DNA of 10,021 nt. Origin: Russula earlei. Taxonomy: Eukaryota > Basidiomycota > Agaricomycetes > Russulales > Russulaceae. This document shows, one piece after another, positions 8,696 through 10,021 of this stretch. Where the stretch lies: NCBI GenBank assembly GCA_025769875.1, contig JAGFNK010001373.1, positions 1 to 10,021 on the forward strand. The letters run 5' to 3'. Positions within the stretch are counted from its first letter, which is position 1. Each line of letters starts with the position of its first letter. A program made the translations under genes and the position numbers. The notes under the pieces were generated by a model, which had not been told where the DNA came from, made no database searches, and saw only the letters and a list, made by a program, of their open reading frames with translations.

Positions 8696-10021
8696 TTAAG
8701 AGAGACGCGATGACTGGCTGGGTGGGAAGTGCAGGATAACGGTGCGACCTCGTAAACATAGTACGAGACTAGACTTGTAGGAATCTTGACGCTCTGGCCT
8801 GCAAGACACTGGAACCCAACAGAGTCTCATGATATGGGTTCCATGAGCTTTATAAACCCACCCATCGGTACCGCAATACAAGCCTTGGGTTGCAATGGCA
8901 CGCACTGACGTCCAGTCGCACTCGACAGTCTGAATGGCAGTGCCAGTACTCGTGTCCCACATCTGGACTGTGCCATCATCTGACCCAGAGACAATCCGGG
9001 TGCCGTCTGGAGAAAACGCGACGGCGAAGACCGAATCTTCGTGGCCCTCGAGGGTCTTGACAGTGGCGCCAGTACTCGTGTCCCACATCCGGACCGTGCC
9101 CTCAAAAGACCCAGAGACAATCCGGGTGCCGTCTGGAGAAAACGCGACGGCGAAGACCGAATCTTGGTGACCCTCGAGAGTCTTGACGGTGGCGCCAGTA
9201 CTCGTGTCCCACATCCGGACCGTGCAATTAGAAGACCCAGAGACAATCCGGGTGCCGTCTGGAGAAAACGCGACGGCGAGGGCCGGACCTTGGTGGCCCT
9301 CGAGGGTCTTGACTGTGGCGCCAGTACTCGTGTCCCACATCCGGACTGTGCCAACAGAAGACCCAGAGGCAATTCGGGTGCCGTCCGGAGAAAACGCGAC
9401 GGCTGTGACCGAAACTTGGTGGCCCTCGAGGGTCTTGACGGTGGCGCCAGTACTCGTGTCCCACATCCGGACTGTGCCATCCTCTGACCCAGAGACAATC
9501 CGGGTGCCGTCTGGAGAAAAACGCGACGGTTGTGACCGAATCTTGGTGGCCCTTGAGGGTCTTGACGGCGGGGGCCAGCACTCGGGTCCACATCTGGACT
9601 GTGCAATCCTCTGACCCAGAGACAATCCGGGTGCCGTCTGGAGAAAACGCGACGGCGAAGACCGAATCTTGGTGACCCCTCGAGGGTCTTGACGGTGGCG
9701 CCAGTGCTCGTGTCCCACATCCGGACTGTACAATCCTCTGACCCAGAAACAATCCGGGTGCCGTCTGGAGAAAACGCGACGGCGAAGACCGAATCTTCGT
9801 GGCCCTTGAGGGTCTTGACGGTGGCGCCAGTACTCGTGTCCCACATCCGGACTGTGCGATTCATAAGACCCAGAGACCAATCCGGGTGCCGTCTGGAGAA
9901 AAACGCGACGGCGAAGGACCGAATCTTGGTGACCCTCGAGGGTCTTGACGGTGGCGCCAGTACTCGTGTCCCACATCCGACTGTGCCATCCTCTGACCCA
10001 GAGACAATCCGGGTGCCGTCT
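8696..10021 (-). CDS. WD40-repeat protein, C-terminal part (NLR-type), 5' end off window
   Basis: This is the C-terminal end of a beta-propeller protein, probably the ligand-sensing part of a fungal NACHT-WD40 (NLR-type) protein; no NACHT domain is in view. Nine 42-residue repeat boundaries are visible. The consensus includes FSPDGTRIVSGS, then a variable triplet, then TVRMWDTSTGATVKTLEGH, then a second variable stretch and AVA. The frame is intact from 9516 to the TAA at 8698-8696. The tail after the last repeat (SVRAIATQGLYCGTDGWV through RLCWVP to VILHFPPSQSSRLS) fits the usual end of fungal WD40 NLR proteins. Between 9517 and the window edge at least seven single-base indels break the frame, while the repeat pattern continues across all three frames. 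These may be real decay or consensus errors near a contig end. The 3' part is confidently WD40; that it belongs to an NLR is inference from repeat type and tail. Confidence 0.85.
   Translation of the reverse strand, partial: RRHPDCLWVRGWHSRMWDTSTGATVKTLEGHQDSVLRRRVFLQTAPGLVSGSYESHSPDVGHEYWRHRQDPQGPRRFGLRRRVFSRRHPDCFWVRGLYSPDVGHEHWRHRQDPRGVTKIRSSPSRFLQTAPGLSLGQRIAQSRCGPECWPPPSRPSRATKIRSQPSRFSPDGTRIVSGSEDGTVRMWDTSTGATVKTLEGHQVSVTAVAFSPDGTRIASGSSVGTVRMWDTSTGATVKTLEGHQGPALAVAFSPDGTRIVSGSSNCTVRMWDTSTGATVKTLEGHQDSVFAVAFSPDGTRIVSGSFEGTVRMWDTSTGATVKTLEGHEDSVFAVAFSPDGTRIVSGSDDGTVQMWDTSTGTAIQTVECDWTSVRAIATQGLYCGTDGWVYKAHGTHIMRLCWVPVSCRPERQDSYKSSLVLCLRGRTVILHFPPSQSSRLS
8943..10021 (-). repeat. 126-bp tandem repeat array encoding WD40 units
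   Basis: The conserved plus-strand word CCAGTACTCGTGTCCCACAT (or a close variant) starts at 8943, 9069, 9195, 9321, 9447, 9575, 9701, 9827 and 9957. The spacing is exactly 126 bp for most units and 128 or 130 bp where indels occur. Units are nearly identical outside two short variable windows. The array continues past the window edge. Confidence 0.9.

Noticed and set aside
8943..10021. Regularly spaced repeats considered as a CRISPR array or satellite
   Set aside because: The 126-bp unit translates to a 42-residue WD40 repeat with conserved Gly-His and Trp-Asp and an intact frame through 8696-9516.

Overview
The window looks like accessory DNA from a filamentous basidiomycete fungus, most likely an Agaricomycete. 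The reasons are short GT-AG introns (mostly 45-64 nt, a few shorter) interrupting every recognisable gene, a DUF6532-type domain (a family expanded in mushroom-forming fungi), a fungal NLR-type WD40 array, and a SesB-like serine hydrolase. The genus is inference. There is no operon structure and no RNA gene was recognised. The sequence may be a whole small contig, since one edge falls inside a nearly identical repeat array.

Layout. Bases 18-338 (minus) hold the spliced end of an unrecognised gene. Its reading frame stops at a DNA element spanning 340-2888, which has 31-bp terminal inverted repeats (28 of 31 positions match). Inside the element, on the plus strand, is a decayed multi-exon DUF6532-like gene (about 735-2480) with clear splice sites but in-frame stops. 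Both flanks of this gene inside the element carry short AT-rich repeats. Bases 2889-3937 are purine-rich, low-complexity DNA. Bases 3938-5343 (minus) carry the best gene of the window: a six-exon, 375-residue alpha/beta hydrolase of the SesB-like type with an RRM-like N-terminal segment and a recognisable nucleophile elbow and catalytic His. Bases 5344-6328 are mostly pyrimidine-rich spacer. Bases 6329-7390 hold decayed GC-rich coding remnants: a Pro/Ser-rich segment with a zinc-knuckle-like motif, then an Arg/Ser-rich segment. Bases 7391-8695 are spacer with purine-rich and then pyrimidine-rich blocks that resemble the 3300-3900 block. Bases 8696-10021 (minus) encode the C-terminal end of a WD40-repeat protein with an exact 42-residue repeat, running off the window edge.

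How the parts relate. SesB-like hydrolase domains and NACHT-WD40 proteins are both known components of fungal NLR-type allorecognition and immunity systems. Here they lie in the same orientation, about 3.4 kb apart, as separate genes. The WD40 repeats are nearly identical except at a few positions, the pattern known from the Podospora het-d/het-e (HNWD) family. A functional link between the two genes is inference. The surrounding DNA (transposon, decayed genes, dispersed repeats) fits a rapidly changing accessory region.
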